Notes: a model not told the origin generated them from the sequence alone. A stretch of 64,000 bases of DNA from Nocardia carnea (GCF_029869215.1 NZ_JARWPM010000445.1:57863-121862); one strand, 5' to 3'. Shown: positions 8,266 through 17,568, numbered from the stretch's first letter. Numbers and translations are program-made.

Positions 8266-9453
8266 ATGACCTTCACCCTCGCCCCGGACTACGCGGACAA
8301 TCCCCGCCTGGCGGATCTCGTCGGGCGGCTGCGCGAATACCTCGACGGCGAACTCGCCGAATACGAAGCCGGTCTCGGACTCACCCGCGAATCCCGGTAC
8401 AGCCGTGAGGTTCTGGAACCGATCTGGCGGCGCAGCCGGGAACTCGGTTTCTACGGTATCCACCTGCCGGCCGAATACGGCGGACAGGGGCTCACCTTTA
8501 CCGAACTCGCGGCGCTGAAAGAGGAAATCGGCGCCTCGCCGCGGCTGTTCTCGAGTTCGGTGCTCGGCGATATGGGCGGACCGCTGCGCATCGGCGCCAT
8601 ATTCGATTACGCCACCCCGTATCAGCTGGAGAAATATCTGCTGCCGGTACTCCGCGGCGAACGGGCCTGCTGTTTCTCGCTCACCGAGAACGACGCCGGA
8701 TCGGATGTGCGCGGAATGCTGACCACCGCCACCCCCGACGGCGACGGCTGGCGCTTGACCGGTCACAAAGTATTCTCCAGCGCCGGCCCGTTCGCGGATT
8801 TCTCTATTCTCGTCGCCCGGATGACGGATACCGACGGTGTATCGTCCGAGAGCTATTCGGCATTCCTGGTCGACCTGGACGCACCGGGTTGTACCGTCGC
8901 CGAGGGGCAGACGCCGATGTCGGGGGAACATATCGAAGCCGATATCGTGCTCGACGACTGCTATATCGGGCCCGAACAACTGCTGGGTGAGATCGGCCAA
9001 GGGTTGCGGATCGGACTCGGCCGGGTCACCGTGAACCGGTTGCTGCACTGCCCCACCGCGCTCGGCGGCGCCCGGCGCGCCCTGCAACTCTCCCTCGATT
9101 ACGCCAAGACCCGCCAGGTGAACGGCGCCCCACTGGGTATGTTGCAGTCCATCCAGCACCGGCTCGCCGATATGGCCGCCGACTACTACGCCGCCCGGTC
9201 GATGACCTACGACGCCCTCGCCGCGCTCGATACCGGTGCCCGGCCGCGGACCGAGGCTTTCCTGTGCAAACTGTTCGTCGCGGAGAAGGCGTTCACCATC
9301 GCCGATCACGCGGTGCAGATCCACGGCAAAGCCGGGGTGGTGCGCGGCGGCGAGGTCGAAGGGCTCTTCCAGAAGCTGCGGATGTTCCGGATCCTCACCG
9401 GGTCGTCGGAGATCCAGCGCAACGGTATCGCCCGCGAACTGCTGCTCTCATGA
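8266..9453 (+). CDS. Acyl-CoA dehydrogenase
   Basis: A 395-residue FAD-dependent acyl-CoA dehydrogenase. It has the N-terminal helical domain, the substrate/FAD loop FSLTENDAGSDV at about 140-150, the middle beta domain, and the C-terminal helices ending GSSEIQRNGIARELL. It oxidises an acyl-CoA to the trans-2-enoyl-CoA, passing electrons to ETF. It is the second gene of the TetR-controlled operon and likely acts on the thioester made by the preceding ligase. Its stop overlaps the next gene as ATGA, a sign of translational coupling. Confidence 0.93.
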   Translation: MTFTLAPDYADNPRLADLVGRLREYLDGELAEYEAGLGLTRESRYSREVLEPIWRRSRELGFYGIHLPAEYGGQGLTFTELAALKEEIGASPRLFSSSVLGDMGGPLRIGAIFDYATPYQLEKYLLPVLRGERACCFSLTENDAGSDVRGMLTTATPDGDGWRLTGHKVFSSAGPFADFSILVARMTDTDGVSSESYSAFLVDLDAPGCTVAEGQTPMSGEHIEADIVLDDCYIGPEQLLGEIGQGLRIGLGRVTVNRLLHCPTALGGARRALQLSLDYAKTRQVNGAPLGMLQSIQHRLADMAADYYAARSMTYDALAALDTGARPRTEAFLCKLFVAEKAFTIADHAVQIHGKAGVVRGGEVEGLFQKLRMFRILTGSSEIQRNGIARELLLS

Positions 9454-9800
9454 CGACGGCCCCGGAGATCGAGACCGACCGGGAACCCGATTACCGGTTC
9501 ACGCTCGCCAACGAACGGACCTTTCTGGCCTGGATCCGCACCGCGCTCGGGCTGGTGGCCGGGGGGATCGTGGTGGGTCAGCTGTATGCGGCCGGGTCCG
9601 GCCCGGCCGGACCTCGGCTGATCAGTGCGGTGTGCGCGGTACTGGCCTGCGTGATCGCCCTCGGCGCGTTCCGGCAGTGGCGGCGGGTGCAGCAGGCCAT
9701 GCGCCGCGACGCCCCGCTGCCCCGGCCGCCCCTGATCACCGCGACCGTCACCGGAGTCTGTGTGGCAGCACTGCTCTCGGTGGCTCTGCTCGCGCTGTGA
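9450..9800 (+). CDS. DUF202 membrane protein (YidH-like), copy 1
   Basis: A 116-residue membrane protein with the DUF202 signature LANERTFLAWIRTALGL at about residues 20-36 and three hydrophobic segments. DUF202 proteins are small inner-membrane proteins of unknown role. The start overlaps the acyl-CoA dehydrogenase stop (ATGA) and its stop overlaps the next DUF202 gene (GTGA), so the two are translated as a coupled pair. In many bacteria DUF202 genes occur as such tandem pairs. Their place inside a fatty-acid-like operon is unusual. Confidence 0.88.
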   Translation: MTTAPEIETDREPDYRFTLANERTFLAWIRTALGLVAGGIVVGQLYAAGSGPAGPRLISAVCAVLACVIALGAFRQWRRVQQAMRRDAPLPRPPLITATVTGVCVAALLSVALLAL

Positions 9801-10102
9801 CCACGGCCCCGGGACTGCAGCCCGAACGCACCGCACTCGCCTGGCGGCGCACCCTCCTGGCCGCCACCGTGCTGCTGGTCCTGCTCATCCGATCCGCTGT
9901 CGTCGACCCGGTACCAGCGACCCTCGCCGGAGTGTGTGCCGCCCTGGTGGTGCTGGCCGCGCTGGCCGCGACCGCCCGCCTGCGCCGTCGCCGCTACCTC
10001 CGCGATCCCGCCGACCCCCGGCCGATCCCGGTACCGGCGGCCGCGGTGATCTGCGCCGGTATCTGCCTCACCGCCTGCGGTGTGCTGCCGCTACCCGCCT
10101 GA
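9797..10102 (+). CDS. DUF202 membrane protein, copy 2
   Basis: A 101-residue second DUF202 protein starting at GTG 9797, overlapping the previous stop by four bases. The motif LQPERTALAWRRTLLA is at residues 6-21, followed by three predicted membrane helices and an Arg-rich cytoplasmic loop (LRRRRYLRD). It differs enough from copy 1 to suggest a heteromeric partner rather than a recent duplicate. Function unknown. Confidence 0.85.
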   Translation: MTTAPGLQPERTALAWRRTLLAATVLLVLLIRSAVVDPVPATLAGVCAALVVLAALAATARLRRRRYLRDPADPRPIPVPAAAVICAGICLTACGVLPLPA

Positions 10103-10137
10103 GCCGGGCCCCGCCGCCCGGCCGAAAAGGAGTAATC

Positions 10138-11316
10138 ATGACCCGAACCGTCGATCCCCGGGAGATGACCTGGACGCGGGGATTCCTCGACCCCGCCCAC
10201 GTCCGTCAGCACGCCACCACCATCCGGGAGATGAGTCCCACGCGCCGGGTCTGGCGGGGAACCGGCGCGCGATGGGAGTTGCCTTCCGCCCCGGCCGATC
10301 TCGCCGAGCTGCCGATCCGCTGGACCTGGGACCGCACGGTACCGCTGAGCCGGGCCCTGGCCGAATCCGATTCCGACGCCCTGGTGGTCGTCCACCGCGG
10401 CCGTGTGGTGTACGAGCAGTACCTGCACGGCTGCCTTCCGCACGAACCACATCTGAACGCCTCGCTCACCAAGTCGTATATCGGCCTGCTCGCGGCCCTC
10501 GTCGCGGATCAGGGCCTGATCCGGCGCGACGAACCGGCCGCCACCTATGTCCCGGAACTGGCCGGTACCGGCCTCGGTACGGCCACCGTGCACCAACTGC
10601 TGCATATGACCACCCACCTGAACTTCGGCGGCCGGCCCTACGACCGCGTTCTCGAGGCGCATCGTTTCTGGGCTGTGGTCTCCCCCGGATTGCGTCCGGC
10701 CGGCTACACCGGCCCCACCACCATCCTCGAGCATCTCGCCACCAGCCGCGCGACCGGACCGTTCGACGCCGAATTCCGGTACGACAACGCCAATACCGAG
10801 GTGATCGCGGAGATACTGCGCCGGGTCACCGGAATTTCGACCGCCGATCTGCTCGGCGAACTCGTCTGGTCGCGGATCGGCGCGGCCGAGGACGCGTATT
10901 TCGTCGTGGATTCCGCCGGGAACGAGATGGCCTGCGGCGGTTTTGCCGCCACCGCACTCGACGCCGCCCGGGTGGGCGAGATGTTGCGCTGCGAGGGCGC
11001 GGTGGCGGGGCGGCAGGTGATCCCGGCGGCGGTGGCGCGCGCGATCACCGCGGTGCCGGAGGGACCGGCGCGCAAGGTCCGGTTGCCCCGCGACCCCGTC
11101 GATACGCCGCCCCGCCTCGGCTACCACGATTTCTGGTGGATCCTCGAAGACGGCTCCTACATGGCCAGCGGTATCCACGGCCAGCGCCTCTACGTCTCCC
11201 CCGGCCGGGAACTGGTGATCGTCCACTACGGCGCGCATATCCTGTCGCCCGCCGTACCACCCCCGCCGCTGGTACTGCTGTTCACCCAGATCGGCGCCGC
11301 ACTCTCCGCCGGCTGA
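10138..11316 (+). CDS. Serine hydrolase of the class C beta-lactamase fold, NylB-like
   Basis: A 392-residue serine hydrolase. The nucleophile motif SxxK is S109-L-T-K112, close to the S112/K115 of 6-aminohexanoate-dimer hydrolase NylB. A YxN-like Tyr follows in FRYDNANTE, and the C-terminal part has a GIHGQRLYVSPG segment typical of NylB-type enzymes. There is no signal peptide, so it is likely cytosolic. The family covers esterases, amidases and peptidases. It starts at ATG 10138 after AAAAGGAG, 35 bases after the second DUF202 gene. A reasonable inference is that it releases the acid later activated by the CoA ligase. Confidence 0.88.
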   Translation: MTRTVDPREMTWTRGFLDPAHVRQHATTIREMSPTRRVWRGTGARWELPSAPADLAELPIRWTWDRTVPLSRALAESDSDALVVVHRGRVVYEQYLHGCLPHEPHLNASLTKSYIGLLAALVADQGLIRRDEPAATYVPELAGTGLGTATVHQLLHMTTHLNFGGRPYDRVLEAHRFWAVVSPGLRPAGYTGPTTILEHLATSRATGPFDAEFRYDNANTEVIAEILRRVTGISTADLLGELVWSRIGAAEDAYFVVDSAGNEMACGGFAATALDAARVGEMLRCEGAVAGRQVIPAAVARAITAVPEGPARKVRLPRDPVDTPPRLGYHDFWWILEDGSYMASGIHGQRLYVSPGRELVIVHYGAHILSPAVPPPPLVLLFTQIGAALSAG

Positions 11317-11345
11317 CGCGCGGATTCATTCGACAAGGACCTGCA

Positions 11346-12686
11346 ATGACGCACTCCGCTGATTCCGCCCTGCCCGGCCACCGGGCCCGGCGGGGTAAGA
11401 ACCTCGCCCTGCTCACGGCCTCCTCCGCCATGGACAACGCCGAAGCCAATGTGACCTCCGTGCTCTTCCCGCTGATGCGGGAGGCACTCGGCCTGTCCAC
11501 CTCCGCCCTGGGCACGATCGTGGCCGTCGGGAAAGCGGTCGGTGTATTCGCCGGAGTCCCGTGGATGATGCTCGCCAACCGGTATTCCCGGCGGACGGTC
11601 CTGTCGATCTGCGCGGGTTTCTGGGGCGTGTGGTCGATCGCGGCGGGGATGTCGGCGAGTTTCGGCCAGTTCGTGGTGCTGTACGGTATCGCCGCGGCGG
11701 GCTTCGCCGGTGCGGGACCGATCGCGCTGGCCATCCTGAGCGATATCTATCCCGACAGCCATCGCGGCCGGGCCACCGGCGCGCTGTACGGCGGGGTCGC
11801 CCTGATCACCGGGATTTCGGGGCCGGTGTTCGGCCAGCTCTCCGGATTCGCCGACGGGTGGCGCTACGGTTTCTATCTCTCCGGTGGGATCACGCTGGTA
11901 TTGGGTGTGCTGATCCTGGTGTGCCTCGACGATCCGGTGTCGCGGTCCCGCCGCGAGGTGGAGCTGCCGTCGCTCGACCGGATCGAGGACAAGGCCCGGA
12001 ACCTGCGCGGTGGGCTGCGCGAACTCCTGGCAATCCGGACCTACCGGTACCTGCTGGTCCAGCGGGTGTTCTCCGGCCAGAACATCATCATGAGTTTCGC
12101 GACGACCTTCATGGTCACCGACCGCGGGCTCAGCACGGCCACCGCCGCGGCGATCGTCCTGCCGTTCGCCCTCGGCTATATGGCCGGCACATTCGCCGGT
12201 GGCCGGGTCAACGATCTGTGGCATCGGCACCGGCCGCGGACCGGCCGGGTCGCCATGCTGCAGGCCGGACAGCTCGCCTTCGCCGCGGTCGCGTTCGCCG
12301 CTATCGGGCCGGTCTGGCAGCACACGGCGATCTACGTGCTGCTGTTCACGGTGCTGGGTTTCCTGCAGGGGCAGGTTCCGGTGACCAACCGGCCGCTGAT
12401 CATGGCGGTGGTTCCGCCGCCGCTGCGGGGACTGGCGTTCGCGGTCTCGGTCTCGACGGTCGAGGCCCTCGCCTACGCCGGCTACGCGCTACTGGCCGGT
12501 TTCCTCGGCGACCTCATCGGCCTGCAGGCCACCCTGCTGCTGATCACCGTCGCGCTGACCACGGTGAACGGAGTGTGCTCGGCGGCGCTGTACCGGCCCT
12601 ACGCACACGACAGCGCGGTGATCGCCGCACGCTGGCCGGATCCCGCGGTAGCGACGAGACCGCCGGTCGTCGGCGCCCCGGACTGA
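11346..12686 (+). CDS. MFS transporter
   Basis: A 446-residue major facilitator with twelve predicted membrane helices. The loop between helices 2 and 3 is LANRYSRRTV, the conserved MFS position, and a long charged central loop (about 205-235) separates the two halves. It is the last gene of the TetR-regulated operon and is followed by a strong hairpin. Direction and substrate are not evident. An importer of the operon's substrate, or an exporter of a toxic intermediate, are both possible. Confidence 0.9.
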   Translation: MTHSADSALPGHRARRGKNLALLTASSAMDNAEANVTSVLFPLMREALGLSTSALGTIVAVGKAVGVFAGVPWMMLANRYSRRTVLSICAGFWGVWSIAAGMSASFGQFVVLYGIAAAGFAGAGPIALAILSDIYPDSHRGRATGALYGGVALITGISGPVFGQLSGFADGWRYGFYLSGGITLVLGVLILVCLDDPVSRSRREVELPSLDRIEDKARNLRGGLRELLAIRTYRYLLVQRVFSGQNIIMSFATTFMVTDRGLSTATAAAIVLPFALGYMAGTFAGGRVNDLWHRHRPRTGRVAMLQAGQLAFAAVAFAAIGPVWQHTAIYVLLFTVLGFLQGQVPVTNRPLIMAVVPPPLRGLAFAVSVSTVEALAYAGYALLAGFLGDLIGLQATLLLITVALTTVNGVCSAALYRPYAHDSAVIAARWPDPAVATRPPVVGAPD

Positions 12687-12860
12687 TCGCCCGGGAACTA
12701 CTCGATTCACGGCCGGCTGCCACCGAGATCGCGGCCGGCCGTGCACACTGCCGGAGCGCGGACAGGCTCCACGACACCGATCGTGGCCCGGGACCGCCCG
12801 CCGTGCGACACCGGCCGGACCGTGAGGCCCCGGCACCGACCCCGCCGACGGACAGAACGC

Positions 12861-12898
12861 AGACCGCCCCTCCACCCAATTGTGTGGAGGGGCGATCT
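12861..12898. terminator. Bidirectional hairpin terminator
   Basis: An 11-base perfect stem (12865-12875 with 12884-12894) is extended by AGA/TCT after one mismatch, with a short A/T-containing loop. It lies between the convergent MFS and alkyl-sulfatase genes, with no strong U-tract on either side. The remaining 170 bases after the MFS gene show nothing else recognisable. Confidence 0.7.
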
Positions 12899-12909
12899 GC
12901 TAGCCGGGT

Positions 12910-14979
12910 TCAGGGAGTGACGATCGGGAAATCCCGGTTCGGCGTAGCCAGCAGTTCTTTCACCTGCTGGAGCACTGCGGGATTGCCGGTGACGCGGATA
13001 TCCCCGGACCGGACCGCGGCGGCGAAATCCCCGCCGGCGAGCAGCACACGCAGCAGTGTCGGCCGGGCGAGATCGAACGCGGCATCGGGCGCGGGGCCCT
13101 TGTGTCCGGACGGCAGGTCGTAGTGGACCAGCACACCGTTGCGCAGTTCCGTGCGGTGCGTGCGGCGTTCGTCGCGGATACGCCAGTCCATCACGATCCG
13201 CCGGTCCCATGCCTTCGGGCCGTCGACCCGGACGGCGAGCGCGTCGAAAACCATCTCGACCGTCAGCGCCGCGCTCAGCCCCGCGTTGTCGGTGGTGGTC
13301 GGTGTGCCGAACGACCCGTTGCGCAATTCGGTCGCGCCGGAGAGGTAGAAGTTGCGCCAGGGCGCGTTCTCCGCGCCGTAGCCGAGTTGTTCGAAGGCGC
13401 TGGCCTGCAGCTGTTTCGCCGCCGTATTGCCCGGGTCGGCGAAGATCACGTAGTTCACCAGCTGCACCATCCAGCGGTAGTCGCCGTCGCGGTAGGCCGC
13501 GCGCGCCTTGTCCAGGACGGCGTCCGCGCCGCCCATGGCGTCCACGTGCCGGGTGGCCGAATCGACCGGCGGAAGCTCCCACAGGTGGGCGGGATTACCG
13601 TCGAACCAGCCCATATAGCGCTGGTAGATACCCTTAACGTTATGGCTCAGAGAGCCGTAGTAGCCGCGGCTGTGCCACGCCTCGCGCAGTGCGGGCGGCA
13701 GTTCCAGCATTTCCGCGATCTCGGTGCCGACGAAACCCTGATTGATCAGCCGCAGCGTTTGATCGTGCAGGTAGGCGTACAGGTCGCGCTGCAACTCGAG
13801 GTATTCGACGATCCGGTCCGCACCCCAGGTCGGCCAGTGGTGCGAGGCGAACGCGACCTCGGCCGACCGGCCGAACAGGTTGATCGCCTCGGTGAGGTAC
13901 GCCGACCACATCCGTGGGTCGCGGACCTGCGCGCCGCGCAGGGTGATCACATTGTGCATGGTGTGGCAGGCGTTCTCGGCCATGCACAGCGCGCGATGGT
14001 CGGGGAAGTAGAAGTTCATCTCCGCCGGCGCCTCGGTGCCCGGAGTCATCTGGAAGACGATCCGCACGCCGTCGACGGTTTCCTCCTGTCCGGTGCGGGT
14101 GATATCGAGGGTCGGCGGGATGAGGCCGATGGAACCGGTCGAGGTGGTCTGTCCCAGGCCCGACCCGACCTGCCCCTTCGGCCCGCGCGGCAGCGCCGCG
14201 CCGTACATGTATCCGGAACGCCGGCTCATCGCCGGGCCGGCGTAGACGTTCTCGGCCACCGCGTGTTCGAGGAACCCGGCCGGCGCCAGCACCGGACAGC
14301 GGCCGGCCCGGACCTCCTCCGGCGTCGTCACCCCCAATGCGCCGCCGAAGTGGTCGACATGGGCGTGGGTGTAGATCAGCCCGGTGACGGGTCGGTCACC
14401 GCGGTGTTCCCGGTACAGGGCCAGTGCCGCGGCCGCCGTTTCCCGGGAGATGAGCGGATCGATCACCACGACCCCGGTCCGGCCCTCCACCAGCGTCATA
14501 TTCGACAGGTCCAGGCCGCGCACCTGGTAGATCCCCGGCACCACCTCGTAGAGACCCTGCCGGGTCACCAGCTGGGACTGCCGCCACAGGCTGGGATGCA
14601 CCGAGGGCGGGCAGGGTTCCCGCAGGAACGCGTAGGAATCGTTGTCCCAGACGACCTTGTCGCCGTCGCCGCGCACCACTCCCGGCCGCAGCGACCCGAG
14701 GAAGCCCCGGTCGGCGTCGGCGAAATCCGCGGTATCCGACATCGGCAGTGTTTCGGCCGCCCGCCTGTTCTGCTCGATGATATGGCCGCTGGGCTCGGCC
14801 ACCTCGGCGAAGGCGCCGTTGTCGGCGCCGGAAGAATCGCATCCGCTCACCGTCACACCCGCCGCGGTCACCGCCAGCGCGGCCGCCCCGAAACCGAGAA
14901 CTCCGCGCCGGGAGAATATGCGGTCCGCACCGGAATGCGGTTCGGCCGCGCCGGTCCCCATACCGCTCTCGTCCGTCAT
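12910..14979 (-). CDS. Alkyl/aryl-sulfatase, metallo-beta-lactamase type (SdsA1/BDS1-like), Tat-exported lipoprotein
   Basis: A 689-residue type III alkylsulfatase from ATG 14979 (AGGTGG upstream); a GTG twelve bases earlier is possible. A twin-arginine signal (SRRGVLGFG, R24-R25) leads to a lipobox-like VSGC with C47, suggesting Tat export and lipid anchoring. The zinc motif THAHVDH is at 204-210, and the family block AENACHTMHN follows in the middle. The rest holds the helical dimerisation region and an SCP2-like C-terminal domain. Such enzymes hydrolyse primary or secondary alkyl sulfates (for example SDS) to alcohol and sulfate. It is divergent from a two-component system that could sense the substrate. 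Confidence 0.92.
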   Translation of the reverse strand: MTDESGMGTGAAEPHSGADRIFSRRGVLGFGAAALAVTAAGVTVSGCDSSGADNGAFAEVAEPSGHIIEQNRRAAETLPMSDTADFADADRGFLGSLRPGVVRGDGDKVVWDNDSYAFLREPCPPSVHPSLWRQSQLVTRQGLYEVVPGIYQVRGLDLSNMTLVEGRTGVVVIDPLISRETAAAALALYREHRGDRPVTGLIYTHAHVDHFGGALGVTTPEEVRAGRCPVLAPAGFLEHAVAENVYAGPAMSRRSGYMYGAALPRGPKGQVGSGLGQTTSTGSIGLIPPTLDITRTGQEETVDGVRIVFQMTPGTEAPAEMNFYFPDHRALCMAENACHTMHNVITLRGAQVRDPRMWSAYLTEAINLFGRSAEVAFASHHWPTWGADRIVEYLELQRDLYAYLHDQTLRLINQGFVGTEIAEMLELPPALREAWHSRGYYGSLSHNVKGIYQRYMGWFDGNPAHLWELPPVDSATRHVDAMGGADAVLDKARAAYRDGDYRWMVQLVNYVIFADPGNTAAKQLQASAFEQLGYGAENAPWRNFYLSGATELRNGSFGTPTTTDNAGLSAALTVEMVFDALAVRVDGPKAWDRRIVMDWRIRDERRTHRTELRNGVLVHYDLPSGHKGPAPDAAFDLARPTLLRVLLAGGDFAAAVRSGDIRVTGNPAVLQQVKELLATPNRDFPIVTP

Positions 14980-15168
14980 CGTCGACACCACCTATTCATT
15001 CGGAGAACACTCGGCGCAGCGAACCGATATATCTCGGCACAATTGCCGGAAAGAGAATTCCGTGGCCGCGGTCACACCACAAGTTTTTGTGCGCACTGCG
15101 CGAAACAAGCGATTCGGAAATTATGTGCATTGTGTGCACCGGAATGGGTGCGCAGTATCGTGCACGGG

Positions 15169-16884
15169 ATGGTCGGCGCACGATTCCGGACGATCCGGTT
15201 ACGCACACAGGTCCTGCTGCTGCAGGTTCTGGTCCTCGCGCTGGCCTTTGTCGTCGCGGTCGCGATCTGGGCTTTCCGCAGCGATGCCCGGTTGCGCAAC
15301 AGCTACGGGCAACAGGCGCTGGCCACCGCGCGGGTTCTGGCCGCCGAACCGGGGGTCCGGGAGCAGACCACCCGGGCCGCGACGGCACCCCGGCCGGAGC
15401 CGGGACAGCTCGACAACGACCCGGGCACCCTGCTGTTGGAGCGCACACTGACCGCGACACAGCAGCGGACGGGCGCGCAGTCGATCCGGGTCACCGGCGA
15501 ACGCGGCGTGGTGCTGGCGAGCACGGATTCACCCGCCCGCCGGATCGGATCCGCCGACAACCCCGCCGAGGCCGCCACACCTGGCAAGAATCCAGCCGGC
15601 GCCACCACATCCGCCGCCGCGCCCGGCGAGAATCCGGCCGGCTCGGTCATCGGCACGGAGGAGTACGGAACCGATCACGGCACCGCCTGGGCGCGGGCGC
15701 CGATCCACGCGACCGGTAGCGGCCGGTTCACCGGTACCGTGCAGGTCACGATCCCCACGCCCACCCGTGCCGGCGAACTCCGCAACGCGATCCCGGTGGT
15801 CGGCGCCGGGCTGCTGCTGGGCATCCTCGGCGCGGTCCTGCTGGCCCGCCGCTGGCGCGGACTCACGCTGGGGCTCGAACCCGCCGAACTGGCCGAACTC
15901 GTACGCGGCCAGGCCGCCATCCTGCACGGTATCGGGGAGGGTGTCGTCGCCGTCGATTCGCGCTGGCGCATCACCTTCGTCAACGAACAGGCCGCCCGGC
16001 TGCTCGGTATCGACCCCGGCCCCGGCCGCCCGATCGCCGATATCGGCCTGACGCCGCGGGTACTGGACCTCTTCCGCACCCTCGAATCCCGTCCGACCGT
16101 GGCCACCGTGCGCGACCGGGTCGTGGTGGTCGCGGCCCGACCGGTCCGCCACGACGGCCGCGACCTCGGCGCGGTCCTGGTCGTGCACGACCGCACCGAT
16201 GTGGAATCGCTGGCCCGCCAGCTCGACGCGGTGCAGTCCATGAGCACGGTGCTGCGCGCCCAGCGCCACGAATTCGCCAATACCCTGCACCTGCTCAGCG
16301 GCCTGCTGCACCGGGGCCGGATCGACGAAGCGACCCGCCGGATCGACGGCGTTCTCGGGTCCGGTCCGCTGGGCGCCGCGGCACCGGGTATCGATGCGAT
16401 CCGCGACCCGTATCTGCAGGCCTTCGTCGCGGCCAAGGCCGCGCACGCCCGGGAGCGCGGTGCCGAACTGGTACTCGGGCCGCACACCGCCGTCGACGGT
16501 GACCTCATCGACCCGGTCGATGTCACCACCGTGCTGGGCAACCTCCTGGACAATGCCTTCGACGCCGTCGCCGGCAGCCCGGTAAAGCGGGTGGAAGTGG
16601 AACTGGTCCAGGAGGAATCGGCGTTGTACATCACGGTCGCCGACAGCGGTCCCGGGATAGCCCCCGAGCTGGTCGGCAGTGTTTTCACCGAGGGCACCTC
16701 CACCCGCGACGGGAGCACGATCCCCGGCGGACGCGGCGTGGGCCTGGCCTTGATCCGGCAACTCGCTCGCGCCCGCGGCGGCGATGTCCTGCTATCCAGT
16801 CCGGGCGGCGGCACCGCGGTACTGTGCGGGGCCGAATTCGTCGCCCGTATCCCCGGGGTCCTGCGGGTGCGGACCGGACAATGA
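15169..16884 (+). CDS. Sensor histidine kinase, CitA/DcuS family
   Basis: A 571-residue membrane sensor kinase. One helix near 15-35 and another near 205-225 flank an extracytoplasmic PAS-like domain, followed by a cytoplasmic PAS (about 245-340). The SpoOB-type dimerisation helix carries H367 in RAQRHEFANTLH, and the ATPase has N box GNLLDNAFDA, G1 DSGPGI and G2 GGRGVGLAL. CitA/DcuS kinases sense citrate or C4-dicarboxylates. The sensor domain carries an unusual Ala/Pro-rich insert with repeated PG(K/E)NPAG. The start at ATG 15169 has no strong ribosome site; a GTG nine bases earlier is an alternative. Its stop overlaps the response regulator gene (ATGA). Confidence 0.92.
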   Translation: MVGARFRTIRLRTQVLLLQVLVLALAFVVAVAIWAFRSDARLRNSYGQQALATARVLAAEPGVREQTTRAATAPRPEPGQLDNDPGTLLLERTLTATQQRTGAQSIRVTGERGVVLASTDSPARRIGSADNPAEAATPGKNPAGATTSAAAPGENPAGSVIGTEEYGTDHGTAWARAPIHATGSGRFTGTVQVTIPTPTRAGELRNAIPVVGAGLLLGILGAVLLARRWRGLTLGLEPAELAELVRGQAAILHGIGEGVVAVDSRWRITFVNEQAARLLGIDPGPGRPIADIGLTPRVLDLFRTLESRPTVATVRDRVVVVAARPVRHDGRDLGAVLVVHDRTDVESLARQLDAVQSMSTVLRAQRHEFANTLHLLSGLLHRGRIDEATRRIDGVLGSGPLGAAAPGIDAIRDPYLQAFVAAKAAHARERGAELVLGPHTAVDGDLIDPVDVTTVLGNLLDNAFDAVAGSPVKRVEVELVQEESALYITVADSGPGIAPELVGSVFTEGTSTRDGSTIPGGRGVGLALIRQLARARGGDVLLSSPGGGTAVLCGAEFVARIPGVLRVRTGQ

Positions 16885-17546
16885 CCACCGAACCGCTGCG
16901 CGTGCTCATCGTCGAGGACGATTTCCGCATCGCCGACCTGCACGCCGAGATCGCGGCGTCGATCCCCGGTTTCACCGTGGCGGCGACAGTGGGCAGCGTG
17001 GCCGACGCGCGCACCCGTTACCGCGACTCGGCCCTCGACCTGGCCCTGGTCGACGTCTACCTCCCGGACGGCAGCGGCATCGATCTCGTCCGCGAGATGC
17101 GCTGCGACACCATGGTTCTCACGGCCGACTCCGAGGGCGCCACCGTCCGGTCCGCACTCGCCGCGGGGGCACTCGGCTATTTCGTCAAGCCCTTCCCACC
17201 GGCCGCCCTCAGTGCCCGGCTGGCCGGTTACGCCCGCTACCGCCGCCTCCTGGCAGACCCCCACGTCGACCACGCCCGCGTCGAGGCCGCCCTGGCCGCC
17301 CTCCGCCCGGCCCCCGCCCCCGGGCCCGCCGCACCGGTCAGCTCACCGACGAAAGACCTTGTCCTGGAAGCGATCCATGGTTCGTCCGGGCCGTTGTCCG
17401 CCGGCGAGGTCGCCGACGCCATCGGCGTCTCCCGCCCCACCGCCCAACGCCACCTCACCGCTCTCGTCGCCGCCGGCACTCTCCGCATGCGCCTGCGCTA
17501 CGGCCAGGCGGGGCGACCCGAACAGGAGTACTCCCCCGCCCCCTGA
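16881..17546 (+). CDS. Response regulator, CitB/DcuR family
   Basis: A 221-residue response regulator coupled to the preceding kinase by a four-base overlap. The receiver domain has an acidic pocket at E12-D13, phospho-acceptor D58 (ALVDVYLPDG) and the conserved Lys in FVKPF. The C-terminal HTH reads AGEVADAIGVSRPTAQRHL, as in CitB/DcuR. No citrate or dicarboxylate transporter lies beside it, contrary to the common arrangement. The nearest candidate target is the divergent alkyl-sulfatase gene. Confidence 0.92.
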   Translation: MTTEPLRVLIVEDDFRIADLHAEIAASIPGFTVAATVGSVADARTRYRDSALDLALVDVYLPDGSGIDLVREMRCDTMVLTADSEGATVRSALAAGALGYFVKPFPPAALSARLAGYARYRRLLADPHVDHARVEAALAALRPAPAPGPAAPVSSPTKDLVLEAIHGSSGPLSAGEVADAIGVSRPTAQRHLTALVAAGTLRMRLRYGQAGRPEQEYSPAP

Positions 17547-17568
17547 CAACAGCAGCCCAATCCTGCCC

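Noticed and set aside
8050..9324. A 424-codon minus-strand frame opposite the acyl-CoA dehydrogenase gene
   Set aside because: It is antisense to a gene with clear family motifs and contains no recognisable domain.
13102..15168. Upstream extension of the CitA/DcuS-type kinase frame by about 690 codons
   Set aside because: It is antisense to the alkyl-sulfatase gene and has no conserved sequence; the kinase begins at its basic/hydrophobic N terminus at 15169.
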